A stretch of 10,326 bases of DNA from Anaerolineae bacterium (GTDB lineage Bacteria > Chloroflexota > Anaerolineae > JACIWR01), in NCBI GenBank assembly GCA_021162125.1, contig JAGGZG010000258.1, positions 1 to 10,326 of the forward strand, in the 5' to 3' direction. This document shows positions 1 through 5,870 of the stretch, in pieces. A program made the position numbers and the translations under genes. The notes under the pieces were generated by a model. That model did no database searches. It was not told the DNA's origin and worked only from the letters and a program-made list of their open reading frames with translations. How positions within the stretch are numbered: position 1 is the stretch's first letter; each line of letters starts with the position of its first letter.

Positions 1-107
1 AGAACCTCAGCAGGTAGCGTCGACCAAGCATCATCAATCAAAACAAAAGTGACGGTCAAAATGTCTTCCCAATCGCTCTTCGTGATATAATCGGTTAGCC
101 CTTCCAT
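1..107 (-). CDS. N-terminal fragment of a divergent gene, possibly an IS transposase (partial)
   Basis: Reading leftward from an ATG at 105-107 gives 35 open codons that run off the window: MEGLTDYITKSDWEDILTVT, then FVLIDDAW and STLPAEV. The start is supported by an AGGAGGA box (113-119 on the complement) five bases upstream. The hydrophobic-plus-acidic stretch around LTVTFVLIDDAW resembles the N-termini of DDE transposases of the IS4/IS982 type (often a 'VLIDD' or 'VLVDDW' segment). This is recognition of a weak pattern, not a motif match, and no catalytic residue is in the window. It is transcribed away from the hdr genes and marks the left edge of the locus. If it is an insertion sequence, it may have displaced whatever once preceded hdrB copy 1. 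It could equally be an unrelated hypothetical gene. Confidence 0.5.
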   Translation of the reverse strand, partial: MEGLTDYITKSDWEDILTVTFVLIDDAWSTLPAEV

Positions 108-112
108 TGGTG

Positions 113-119
113 TCCTCCT
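113..119 (-). promoter_or_regulatory. Shine-Dalgarno box of the divergent partial gene
   Basis: The complement reads AGGAGGA followed by CACCA and ATG. This near-perfect anti-16S match, five bases from the start, is the main reason to accept the short leftward fragment as a real gene. Confidence 0.6.
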
Positions 120-197
120 GAGTTTTCTTCTAGGTTACACCAGAAGGGCCGATTTTGGAAGGCCTTGCCGTTTCAAAAACTAGCAGATAGAGTACAT

Positions 198-229
198 TAC
201 GTTTCACGCATCACGTTTTTACGTTTCAC
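198..229. repeat. Direct repeat TACGTTTCAC x2 in the hdrB leader
   Basis: TACGTTTCAC occurs exactly at 198-207 and at 220-229, 22 bases apart (two helical turns), with a related CACGTTTTT between them (213-221). It lies just upstream of the hdrB ribosome binding site. It could be a regulator-binding pair or a copy of a dispersed short intergenic repeat; the sequence alone does not decide. Confidence 0.4.
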
Positions 230-249
230 TTTTTGGAGAAGTATTCCTA

Positions 250-1122
250 ATGAAGACCTCCTATTTCCCCGGTTGTACGTTGAATACCACGGCTAAGGGC
301 TTCGATAATGCACTGCGGGCCTCGTTTGCCGCCCTGGGGGCGGAGTTGGTCGAGTTGCCGGAGTGGAACTGCTGCGGGGCGACGTTCCCATTGCTGGTGG
401 ATAATATGCTCGACCTGGCCGCGCCGACGCGGGTGTTGCTGGCCGCGCAAGAGCAGGGTGATCGGTTGGCAATTGCCTGCACCATGTGCTACAACGTCAT
501 CCGGCGCACGAACAACCGTCTGCGGGCCGATGCCGACGCGCTGGAGAAGCTCAACTACTTCATCGAGGATGAGTATCGCGGCGGGGTCGAGGTGCTGGAC
601 GTGCTGCAGATCCTGCGCGATGACGTGGGATTTGACGCGGTCAAGGCGGCGGTGAAGAAGCCACTGACGGGGCTCAAAGTGGCGGCCTATTATGGGTGCA
701 TGGTGCTGCGCCCGCCCGCTGAAGTGGCATACGACGACCCTGAGAATCCGCGCGCATTGGATGATCTGCTGGTGGCGTTGGGCGCGGAGCCCGTGGAGTG
801 GCCACACAAGGCCGAGTGTTGCGGCGCGTACCTGGCGGTGAAATCCCAGGAAGCCACGGCGGAAATGAGCTACAGGATTCTCTCGTCGGCTCAGCGGGCC
901 GGGGCACAGGCTATCGTTACCAACTGTCCGCTGTGCCAGTTCAATCTGGATAAGCAGCAGCTCGACATGGGACACCAGCACGGCGGGTACAACCCCATTC
1001 CGGTGCTCTACTTCTCCCAACTGCTGGGCATCGCCTTGGGCTTGGATACCACGGACTTTGGGTGGGAGCGACATTACGTGGATGCCCGGCCAATGCTGCG
1101 GGAGAGGGGGCACTTCGCATAG
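250..1122 (+). CDS. hdrB: Heterodisulfide reductase subunit B-like protein (copy 1)
   Basis: This 290-residue protein has the normal length and the full architecture of HdrB, the catalytic subunit that reduces a disulfide (CoM-S-S-CoB in methanogens) using two non-cubane [4Fe-4S] clusters. Two CCG domains are complete. The first has Cys9 (YFPGC), Cys41-Cys42 (WNCCG) and Cys77/Cys80 (CTMC). The second has Cys150 (YYGC), Cys190-Cys191 (ECCG) and Cys226/Cys229 (CPLC). The ATG start puts the first cysteine at residue 9, as expected for the family. It is soluble, with no signal peptide or membrane segment. It heads the + strand cluster, and the next gene starts 63 bases later. HdrB is normally preceded by hdrC, but here a leftward gene occupies that place. 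The natural substrate is unknown: bacteria with such genes generally lack CoM and CoB, so a different disulfide or thiol partner is likely. Confidence 0.93.
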   Translation: MKTSYFPGCTLNTTAKGFDNALRASFAALGAELVELPEWNCCGATFPLLVDNMLDLAAPTRVLLAAQEQGDRLAIACTMCYNVIRRTNNRLRADADALEKLNYFIEDEYRGGVEVLDVLQILRDDVGFDAVKAAVKKPLTGLKVAAYYGCMVLRPPAEVAYDDPENPRALDDLLVALGAEPVEWPHKAECCGAYLAVKSQEATAEMSYRILSSAQRAGAQAIVTNCPLCQFNLDKQQLDMGHQHGGYNPIPVLYFSQLLGIALGLDTTDFGWERHYVDARPMLRERGHFA

Positions 1123-1185
1123 CGACTATACTGTGAGGCAGGTGCCGCTTGGTCGAGCGAAAATTGCTCAGCTTAAGGGGGCAGG

Positions 1186-2544
1186 GTGACATTGGATGAG
1201 ATAGTGGTTCCCCCAATCCAACGTGTGCTCATCATTGGTGCGGGTATCGCCGGCATGCAGGCCGCGCTGGACATCGCTAACGCTGGTTACGAGGTGGTGC
1301 TGGTCGAGCGAGAGCCGTCCATCGGCGGGCGTATGGCCCAGCTTTCGGAGACTTTTCCCACGCTGGACTGCGCGCAGTGCATCTTGACCCCGCGCACGGT
1401 CGAGGTGGGGCATCACGAGAACATCCGCCTGCGGACGTACTCCGAGGTGGAGGCCGTTGAGGGCGACCTGGGCGATTTCCGGGTGCGCATCCGTCGCCAC
1501 GCGGCCTACGTGAACTGGGATATATGCACCGGCTGTGGGCTCTGCCAGGAGAAGTGTCCCAAGAGAGTCGTCTCGGATTTCGAGCGGGGCGTGGGTAAGC
1601 GCAAGGCCATCTACACGCTTTCGCCCCAGGCCGTGCCCAACAAGCCGGTGATTGATCGCCAGAGCTGTATCTACTTCGAACGCGGCAAGTGCCGCGCCTG
1701 CGAGAAGTTCTGTCCTGTGGGCGCTATTGATTTCGAGCAGGAGGACGCGGTCGTCGAGGAGCGGGTGGGGGCCATCGTCGTGGCCACCGGCTACGACCTC
1801 TATCCGCTGTCGCTGATGGGCGAGTACGGTTACGGCGAGGTGCCCGACGTGATTGACGGCCTGGCTTTCGAGCGGCTGCTCTCGGCTTCCGGGCCGACGG
1901 CAGGGCAGGTGCGGCGTCCCTCCGATGGCAAAGAGCCCAAAGAGGTGGTGTTCATCCAGTGCGCCGGTTCGCGTGACCCAGAACTGCACATGCCCTATTG
2001 CTCGAAAATCTGTTGCATGTACACGGCCAAGCACGCCATGCTTTACAAGCACAAGGTGCACGACGGCCAGGCTTACGTCTTCTACATTGACATCCGCTCC
2101 GCGGGCAAACGCTACGAGGAGTTCGTGCAACGGGCGATGGAGGAAGAGCACGTGCTCTACGTGCGGGGCAAGGTGAGCAGGGTCTTCCGCGAGAATGGCA
2201 AGGTTATGGTCTGGGGCACGGATACGCTCAGCGGGCGGAACGTGGAGGTAGCCGCTGACCTGGTAGTCCTGGCCCCGGCCATGGTGCCGAAGGCGGGGGC
2301 AGGCGCGGTGGCGGAATTGCTGGGCCTGCCCACTGACGAGCATGGCTGGTTCACGGCGGCCGAGGCTAACTTCCAACCGGTGGAGACCGGGCGTCCGGGG
2401 GTGTTCCTGGCCGGAGCGGCCGTTGGGCCAATGGACATCCCGGAGACGGTGGCCCAGGCAAGCGGGGCAGCGGCGAAAGTGCTCAGCCTGTTCGCGCGGT
2501 GGAGCAGTGAGGTGACCGTCACCTCGCAGGTGACGGTCACCTAA
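1186..2544 (+). CDS. hdrA: Short HdrA-like FAD/iron-sulfur protein with internal ferredoxin insert (copy 1)
   Basis: This 452-residue HdrA-type flavoprotein begins almost directly at the FAD Rossmann motif (GAGIAG, 18-23), so it lacks the N-terminal CHCG cluster domain. It keeps the DCAQC motif (Cys62, Cys65) and the inserted ferredoxin module: Cys114/117/120/124 (CTGCGLC...CP), then Cys161-X7-Cys169-X2-Cys172-X3-Cys176. The conserved IQCAGSRDP and PYCSKICCMY blocks follow, then the family end PETVAQASGAAAK. The C-terminal double ferredoxin is absent. GTG 1186 is the first usable start after an in-frame TAA at 1174-1176; AAGGGGG sits four bases upstream. HdrA normally holds FAD and passes electrons to HdrB through HdrC. 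The final ten residues, VTVTSQVTVT, are encoded by a palindromic repeat and are not part of the family fold. It probably works as a partner of the next gene, which supplies the missing domains. Confidence 0.9.
   Translation: MTLDEIVVPPIQRVLIIGAGIAGMQAALDIANAGYEVVLVEREPSIGGRMAQLSETFPTLDCAQCILTPRTVEVGHHENIRLRTYSEVEAVEGDLGDFRVRIRRHAAYVNWDICTGCGLCQEKCPKRVVSDFERGVGKRKAIYTLSPQAVPNKPVIDRQSCIYFERGKCRACEKFCPVGAIDFEQEDAVVEERVGAIVVATGYDLYPLSLMGEYGYGEVPDVIDGLAFERLLSASGPTAGQVRRPSDGKEPKEVVFIQCAGSRDPELHMPYCSKICCMYTAKHAMLYKHKVHDGQAYVFYIDIRSAGKRYEEFVQRAMEEEHVLYVRGKVSRVFRENGKVMVWGTDTLSGRNVEVAADLVVLAPAMVPKAGAGAVAELLGLPTDEHGWFTAAEANFQPVETGRPGVFLAGAAVGPMDIPETVAQASGAAAKVLSLFARWSSEVTVTSQVTVT
2510..2542. repeat. Paired palindromic repeat overlapping the 3' end of hdrA copy 1
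   Basis: AGGTGACCGTCACCT (2510-2524) and AGGTGACGGTCACCT (2528-2542) are separated by CGC. The two 15-mers are exact reverse complements of each other, so they form a perfect 15-bp stem with a 3-base loop; each is also palindromic around its central base, so they differ from a direct repeat at that one base only. The last base of the second copy is the T of the TAA stop codon. There is no following T-run, so it is not a standard terminator. The form suggests a dispersed short palindromic repeat that inserted at, or grew into, the end of the gene. Confidence 0.85.
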
Positions 2545-2569
2545 CCTGAGAGTTGCCTTGATCTGAACT

Positions 2570-2573
2570 GGAG
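2570..2573 (+). promoter_or_regulatory. Ribosome binding site that decides the hdrA copy 2 start
   Basis: GGAG abuts the upstream ATG (2574), leaving no spacer, but lies six bases from GTG 2580. The GTG is therefore the better start; the two choices differ by only two residues. Confidence 0.5.
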
Positions 2574-2579
2574 ATGGTC

Positions 2580-4268
2580 GTGAGAAAAATCGGCGTTTTC
2601 GTCTGTCATTGTGGGCTCAATATCGCCGGCACTGTGGACGTCAAGAGGGTGGTGGAGGCGGTCGAAGAATATCCCGGTGTGGTTTTCGCCACCGACTACA
2701 AGTACATGTGCTCGGACCCCGGCCAGGCACTCATTCAGAAAGCCATCGCTGACCACGAACTGGATGGCGTGGTGGTGGCGGCCTGTTCACCGGCGATGCA
2801 CGAGGTCACTTTTCGCAAGACGGCCCGCGCGGCGGGGGTGAATCCCTACCTGACGGAGATCGCCAACATCCGCGAGCAGATAAGCTGGGTACACGAAGCT
2901 GAGCCCGACGCGGCGACGGTCAAAGCTATTGAGATCATCGAGACTATCATCGAGAAGGTGCGCTACGATGAGCCGCTGGAGCCTTTTAGCCTGCCGCTGG
3001 TCAAGCGGGCGCTGGTCATCGGCGGGGGCATCGCCGGGATGACGGCCGCGCTGCACATCGCCGACGCCGGTTATCCGGTAGTGCTGGTCGAGCGAGAGGC
3101 GCAACTCGGCGGTAAGATGGGCCAGCTTTCGAGTCTCTATCTCAATTTCGACACCGCGCCTGATCTGTTGCAGTCCAGAATCGAGGCGGTGACGCGCCAT
3201 CCTAACATCCAGGTGCTCACCGAAGCTGAGGTGACGGAGCTCGGTGGATACGTTGGGAATTTCACCGCCAAAGTCAATGGCTCTGAGCCTTTCACCTTCG
3301 ACGTTGGCGCTATCGTGGTCGCCACCGGCTTCGATTTGCTGCCGCAATCCGAGTTGGGCGAGTACGGCGGTGGCCGTTACCCGGATGTGATTGATAGCCT
3401 GCAATTTGAGCACATGCTGGCCCAGGGCGAGATTCGCCGCCCATCCGACGGGACACTGCCGAAAGAGGTCGTGTGGGTGCAGTGCGCTGGCTCCCGCGAT
3501 CCCGAATTGCATAAGCCCTACTGCTCGAAGATATGTTGCATGTACGTGGCCAAGCAGGCCATGGCCTACAAGCAGCGTGTCCCCGACGGCCAGGCCTATG
3601 TCTTCTACATTGACATCCGCTCCCAGGGCAAGGGTTACGAGGAGTTCGTGCAGCGGGCGATGACCGAGTACGACGTGCTTTACCTGCGCGGCAAAGTGGC
3701 CAGGGTTTTCGCGGAGGATGGGCGTGTAGTCGTGTGGGGCGTGGACACGCTCAGCGGCAAGGCGGTCGAGGTGCAGGCTGATTTGGTGGTGCTGGCCACG
3801 GCCGCAGTGCCCAGTGCCGGGGCCCGCGACCTGGCCCAGCGGTTGCGGGTCTCCACCGACGAGTACGGCTTCTTCTCCGAGGCGCACCCCAAATTGCGCC
3901 CGGTGGAGAGTTTGACGGCGGGTATCTTCCTGGCCGGAGCGGCCCAGTTCCCGAAGGACATCCCAGAGACCGTGGCCCAGGCCAGCGGTGCGGCGGCCAA
4001 AGTGCTGGGCCTGTTCGCCCAGCGGGAGATGGTGCAGGAGCCGACCATCGCTTTCGTGGACGAGGAATTGTGCGCCGGCTGCGGGCTGTGCGTGGCTGCC
4101 TGTCCCTACGAGGCGCGGGTGATGCATCCCTGGAAGCCCATCGCCGTGGTGCAGACGGCGCTGTGCCAGGGCTGTGGAGCATGCGTGGTGGCCTGTCCCA
4201 ACAAGGCCAGCTCGCTGCACAACCTGGCCACCGAGCAGTTACTGGCCATGATGGAGCCGGTGTTGTGA
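2580..4268 (+). CDS. hdrA: HdrA-like FAD/iron-sulfur protein with N-terminal cluster domain and C-terminal double ferredoxin (copy 2)
   Basis: From GTG 2580 this is 562 residues (564 from the ATG at 2574). The N-terminal HdrA domain carries four likely cluster ligands: Cys9 and Cys11 (VCHCG), Cys44 (MCSDPGQ) and Cys69 (AACSP). The FAD Rossmann motif GGGIAG is at 148-153. Where copy 1 has an inserted ferredoxin, this protein goes straight from the VGNF region to VGAIVVATG, so the insert and the DCAQC motif are absent. VQCAGSRDP and PYCSKICCMY follow. Two complete [4Fe-4S] motifs end the protein: Cys498/501/504/508 and Cys529/532/535/539. The domain content is the exact complement of copy 1, whose gene ends 35 bases upstream. 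The flavin halves of the two proteins are about 80% identical by hand alignment over roughly 108 residues. A heterodimeric HdrA unit is the simplest reading; HdrA of methanogens is a homodimer. Confidence 0.92.
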   Translation: MRKIGVFVCHCGLNIAGTVDVKRVVEAVEEYPGVVFATDYKYMCSDPGQALIQKAIADHELDGVVVAACSPAMHEVTFRKTARAAGVNPYLTEIANIREQISWVHEAEPDAATVKAIEIIETIIEKVRYDEPLEPFSLPLVKRALVIGGGIAGMTAALHIADAGYPVVLVEREAQLGGKMGQLSSLYLNFDTAPDLLQSRIEAVTRHPNIQVLTEAEVTELGGYVGNFTAKVNGSEPFTFDVGAIVVATGFDLLPQSELGEYGGGRYPDVIDSLQFEHMLAQGEIRRPSDGTLPKEVVWVQCAGSRDPELHKPYCSKICCMYVAKQAMAYKQRVPDGQAYVFYIDIRSQGKGYEEFVQRAMTEYDVLYLRGKVARVFAEDGRVVVWGVDTLSGKAVEVQADLVVLATAAVPSAGARDLAQRLRVSTDEYGFFSEAHPKLRPVESLTAGIFLAGAAQFPKDIPETVAQASGAAAKVLGLFAQREMVQEPTIAFVDEELCAGCGLCVAACPYEARVMHPWKPIAVVQTALCQGCGACVVACPNKASSLHNLATEQLLAMMEPVL

Positions 4269-4278
4269 GCGAAACTTT

Positions 4279-4347
4279 TGTCAGCGAATGGCGAAGCGAA
4301 TAAACGAATGTCGGACCATTCGCTTATTCGTTGGCTATTCGTTGACA
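4279..4347. repeat. Long imperfect inverted repeat between hdrA copy 2 and hdrC
   Basis: The left arm (4279-4310, TGTCAGCGAAT...) and right arm (4317-4347) are imperfect reverse complements over about 31 bases, with TCGGAC as loop. Both arms are built from repeated CGAAT/GAATAA words. The element starts ten bases after the hdrA stop and has no T-run, so a rho-independent terminator is unlikely. Its size and regular composition suggest a dispersed intergenic palindromic repeat or a small MITE-like unit. Transcribed, it would form a long hairpin between hdrA and hdrC and could affect processing or relative expression. It also makes the upstream in-frame ATG at 4278 an implausible hdrC start. 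Confidence 0.8.
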
Positions 4348-4388
4348 GTAACATGCGGACAGAGCCATCCGCCGTACATCTCTCGCTT

Positions 4389-4394
4389 GAGGAG
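4389..4394 (+). promoter_or_regulatory. Ribosome binding site that decides the hdrC start
   Basis: GAGGAG followed by the six-base spacer CGAAAC leads into GTG 4401. The alternative ATGs at 4278 and 4353 have no such box, and translation from 4278 would run through the inverted repeat. Confidence 0.75.
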
Positions 4395-4400
4395 CGAAAC

Positions 4401-4934
4401 GTGATTGAGACAGTAACCTCATTCTCCGAGATCATCGAGGCCCGCAGCGGCGAGCCGGTGCGTACCTGCTACTTCTGCCAGAAGTGCACGGCAGGCTGTC
4501 CCGTGGTCCACGCGATGGACTACCAGCCGGCCCAGGTGGTGCGTCTGATCCTGTTGGGACGCAAAGACACGCTCCTGCGCAGCACCGCGCCCTGGTTGTG
4601 CGTGAGCTGTGAGACCTGCGGCACGCGCTGTCCAAATGGCATCCGCCTGGCGCCTGTCATGGACGTGCTCAAAGAGATGGCGTTGCAGGAAGGCGTTGCT
4701 CCAGCGGAGAAGAAAGTCTATGCGCTGCACCAGTCGTTCATAGACAGCATCAGGCTGTGGGGTCGCGTGCACGAGCTCTCGATGCTGATGGAATATAAGC
4801 TGCGGGCGATAGATATTTTCACCGATATAGGCATGGGCTTGCAACTCATCATTAAGGGCAAAATACCGGTGCTGCCAGAGCGAATCAAGAACCTGGAGCA
4901 GGTGAAGGCTTTGTACAGGAGGACAGGGCGGTGA
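4401..4934 (+). CDS. hdrC: Heterodisulfide reductase subunit C-like iron-sulfur protein
   Basis: From GTG 4401 this is 177 residues, the usual HdrC size. It has two classic [4Fe-4S] motifs: Cys23/26/29/33 (CYFCQKCTAGCP) and Cys67/70/73/77 (CVSCETCGTRCP). HdrC is the electron wire between HdrA and HdrB in the soluble complex. No membrane helix is visible, unlike the cytochrome-linked HdrE/DsrM type partners. The stop codon overlaps the next gene (GTGA at 4931-4934), which implies translational coupling and a 1:1 complex with hdrB copy 2. It is the only hdrC in the window, so it may also serve hdrB copy 1, or that gene's own partner may lie elsewhere or be lost. A longer in-frame start at 4278 is possible but would add 41 residues encoded by the palindromic repeat and its flank. 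Confidence 0.92.
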   Translation: MIETVTSFSEIIEARSGEPVRTCYFCQKCTAGCPVVHAMDYQPAQVVRLILLGRKDTLLRSTAPWLCVSCETCGTRCPNGIRLAPVMDVLKEMALQEGVAPAEKKVYALHQSFIDSIRLWGRVHELSMLMEYKLRAIDIFTDIGMGLQLIIKGKIPVLPERIKNLEQVKALYRRTGR

Positions 4935-5773
4935 GGTATTCCTATTATCCAGGGTGCACGATAAGCGCGACCGGTGTGGAGTATGGGCGATCAATAGATG
5001 CAGTCTGCGCTGCGTTGGGTATTGAGCTGGTAGAGCTGGAAGACTGGAGTTGTTGTGGGTCTTCTGCGGCCCATGCACTGGATCACGAGCTGAGCCTGAG
5101 TCTCCCGGCACGCAACATTGCCCTGGCACAGCCGTCCGGCCTGGACACGCTGATGCCCTGCCCGGCTTGCTACCAGAGGACGTTGAACGCCGATAAACAT
5201 CTACGTGAGGACGAGGGCTGGCGGAAGGAAATGGAGACGCTGTTGGGGTTCACCTACAATGGGCAAGGGCGACCCCGGCACCTGCTGGATGTACTGGGGA
5301 ACGACCTGCCGGCGGAGGCCATAACGTCCCGCGTCAAGCGCCCGCTGAAGGGGCTCAGGCCGGTCAGCTACTATGGCTGTATGCTCGTCCGCCCCCCGGA
5401 GCTCACCGGCTGGGACGACCCTGAACATCCGGTGCTCATGGATCGCCTGCTGGTGGCTCTTGGCGCGGAGCCGGTGTCCTGGTCCTACGGGGTGGATTGT
5501 TGTGGAGCCAGTCTATCCCTCAATCGCAGCGACGTGGTCAAGACTTTAGTGGGCCGGCTGGTGGCTGCCGCTGAGGAGGCGGGCGCGAATTGCATCGTCA
5601 CCGTCTGTGGGATGTGCCACATCAACCTGGACACGCGCCAGCAGGGCACACAGATGCCCATTTTCTACCTGACCGAATTGATGGGTTTGGCTTTTGACCT
5701 GCCGGGGCGGGAAGAGTGGTTCCGTAAACATTTTACCAATCCGCTACCGTTGTTGAAGTCATTGGGGTTGTAG
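4931..5773 (+). CDS. hdrB: Heterodisulfide reductase subunit B-like protein (copy 2)
   Basis: This 280-residue HdrB paralog starts at the GTG that overlaps the hdrC stop. All ten non-cubane cluster cysteines are present: Cys9, Cys41-Cys42 and Cys77/Cys80 in the first CCG domain, and Cys150, Cys190-Cys191 and Cys226/Cys229 in the second. These residue numbers are identical to those of copy 1, although the intervening sequence has diverged considerably (CPAC for CTMC, DCCG for ECCG, CGMC for CPLC). The strict order hdrC-hdrB followed by the giant hdrA fusion makes this the catalytic subunit of that assembly. It should reduce, or run in reverse on, a disulfide or thiol substrate that cannot be named from sequence. 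It is soluble, complete at both ends, and shows no frameshift. Confidence 0.93.
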   Translation: MRYSYYPGCTISATGVEYGRSIDAVCAALGIELVELEDWSCCGSSAAHALDHELSLSLPARNIALAQPSGLDTLMPCPACYQRTLNADKHLREDEGWRKEMETLLGFTYNGQGRPRHLLDVLGNDLPAEAITSRVKRPLKGLRPVSYYGCMLVRPPELTGWDDPEHPVLMDRLLVALGAEPVSWSYGVDCCGASLSLNRSDVVKTLVGRLVAAAEEAGANCIVTVCGMCHINLDTRQQGTQMPIFYLTELMGLAFDLPGREEWFRKHFTNPLPLLKSLGL

Positions 5774-5793
5774 TGAGGGAGTAACGCACGTAT

Positions 5794-5824
5794 GGGTCCA
5801 AGGACCCGCTGCCGGGCATGGCAG
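5794..5824 (+). other. Two adjacent small hairpins in the hdrB-hdrA fusion spacer
   Basis: GGGTCCAAGGACCC (5794-5807) is a 6-bp inverted repeat around AA, and CTGCC-GGGCAT-GGCAG (5809-5824) is a 5-bp stem with a six-base loop. They lie in the 97-base gap before the fused hdrA, the widest non-repeat spacer in the cluster. No T-run follows, so termination is unlikely; they may shape the leader or mRNA stability. The stems are short and could be chance. Confidence 0.3.
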
Positions 5825-5870
5825 ACTATAGAGAACAAGGGGTGTGAACTTGGGTTCTGTGGACGATAAA

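Larger units (their letters stand above)
108..249. other. Divergent intergenic region upstream of hdrB copy 1
   Basis: This 142-base gap separates the leftward partial gene from hdrB copy 1 and is more AT-rich than the genes, so it must hold the promoters for both. The best rightward candidate I see is TTGCCG (165-170), a 17-base spacer, then TAGAGT (188-193), each matching the sigma-70 consensus at four of six positions; this is weak. A loose stem AAGGGCC (144-150) / GGCCTT (161-166) with a ten-base loop lies near the middle and has no T-run, so it is not a convincing terminator. GGAG (235-238) lies 11 bases before the hdrB ATG, a slightly long but usable ribosome binding site. Confidence 0.5.

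Noticed and set aside
1155..1169. Small stem GAGC/GCTC before hdrA copy 1
   Set aside because: Only about four base pairs, as expected by chance.
1168..2376. Minus-strand open frame of 402 codons opposite hdrA copy 1
   Set aside because: It lies fully antisense to a gene with clear HdrA motifs, and its translation is rich in His, Arg and Leu with no recognisable domain, as expected for a GC-rich shadow.
2544..2580. hdrA copies 1 and 2 as one gene broken by a recent frameshift
   Set aside because: Copy 2 has its own ribosome binding site and a family-typical N-terminus. The flavin halves of the two copies are also near-duplicates, unlike the two diverged halves of the fused protein.
2787..4220. 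Minus-strand open frame of 477 codons opposite hdrA copy 2
   Set aside because: It is antisense to the whole FAD and ferredoxin region of hdrA copy 2 and has the same shadow composition as the frame opposite hdrA copy 1.
4279..4347. Rho-independent terminator after hdrA copy 2
   Set aside because: The stem is long and imperfect, AT-rich in repeated words, and has no T-run after it; a dispersed repeat fits better.
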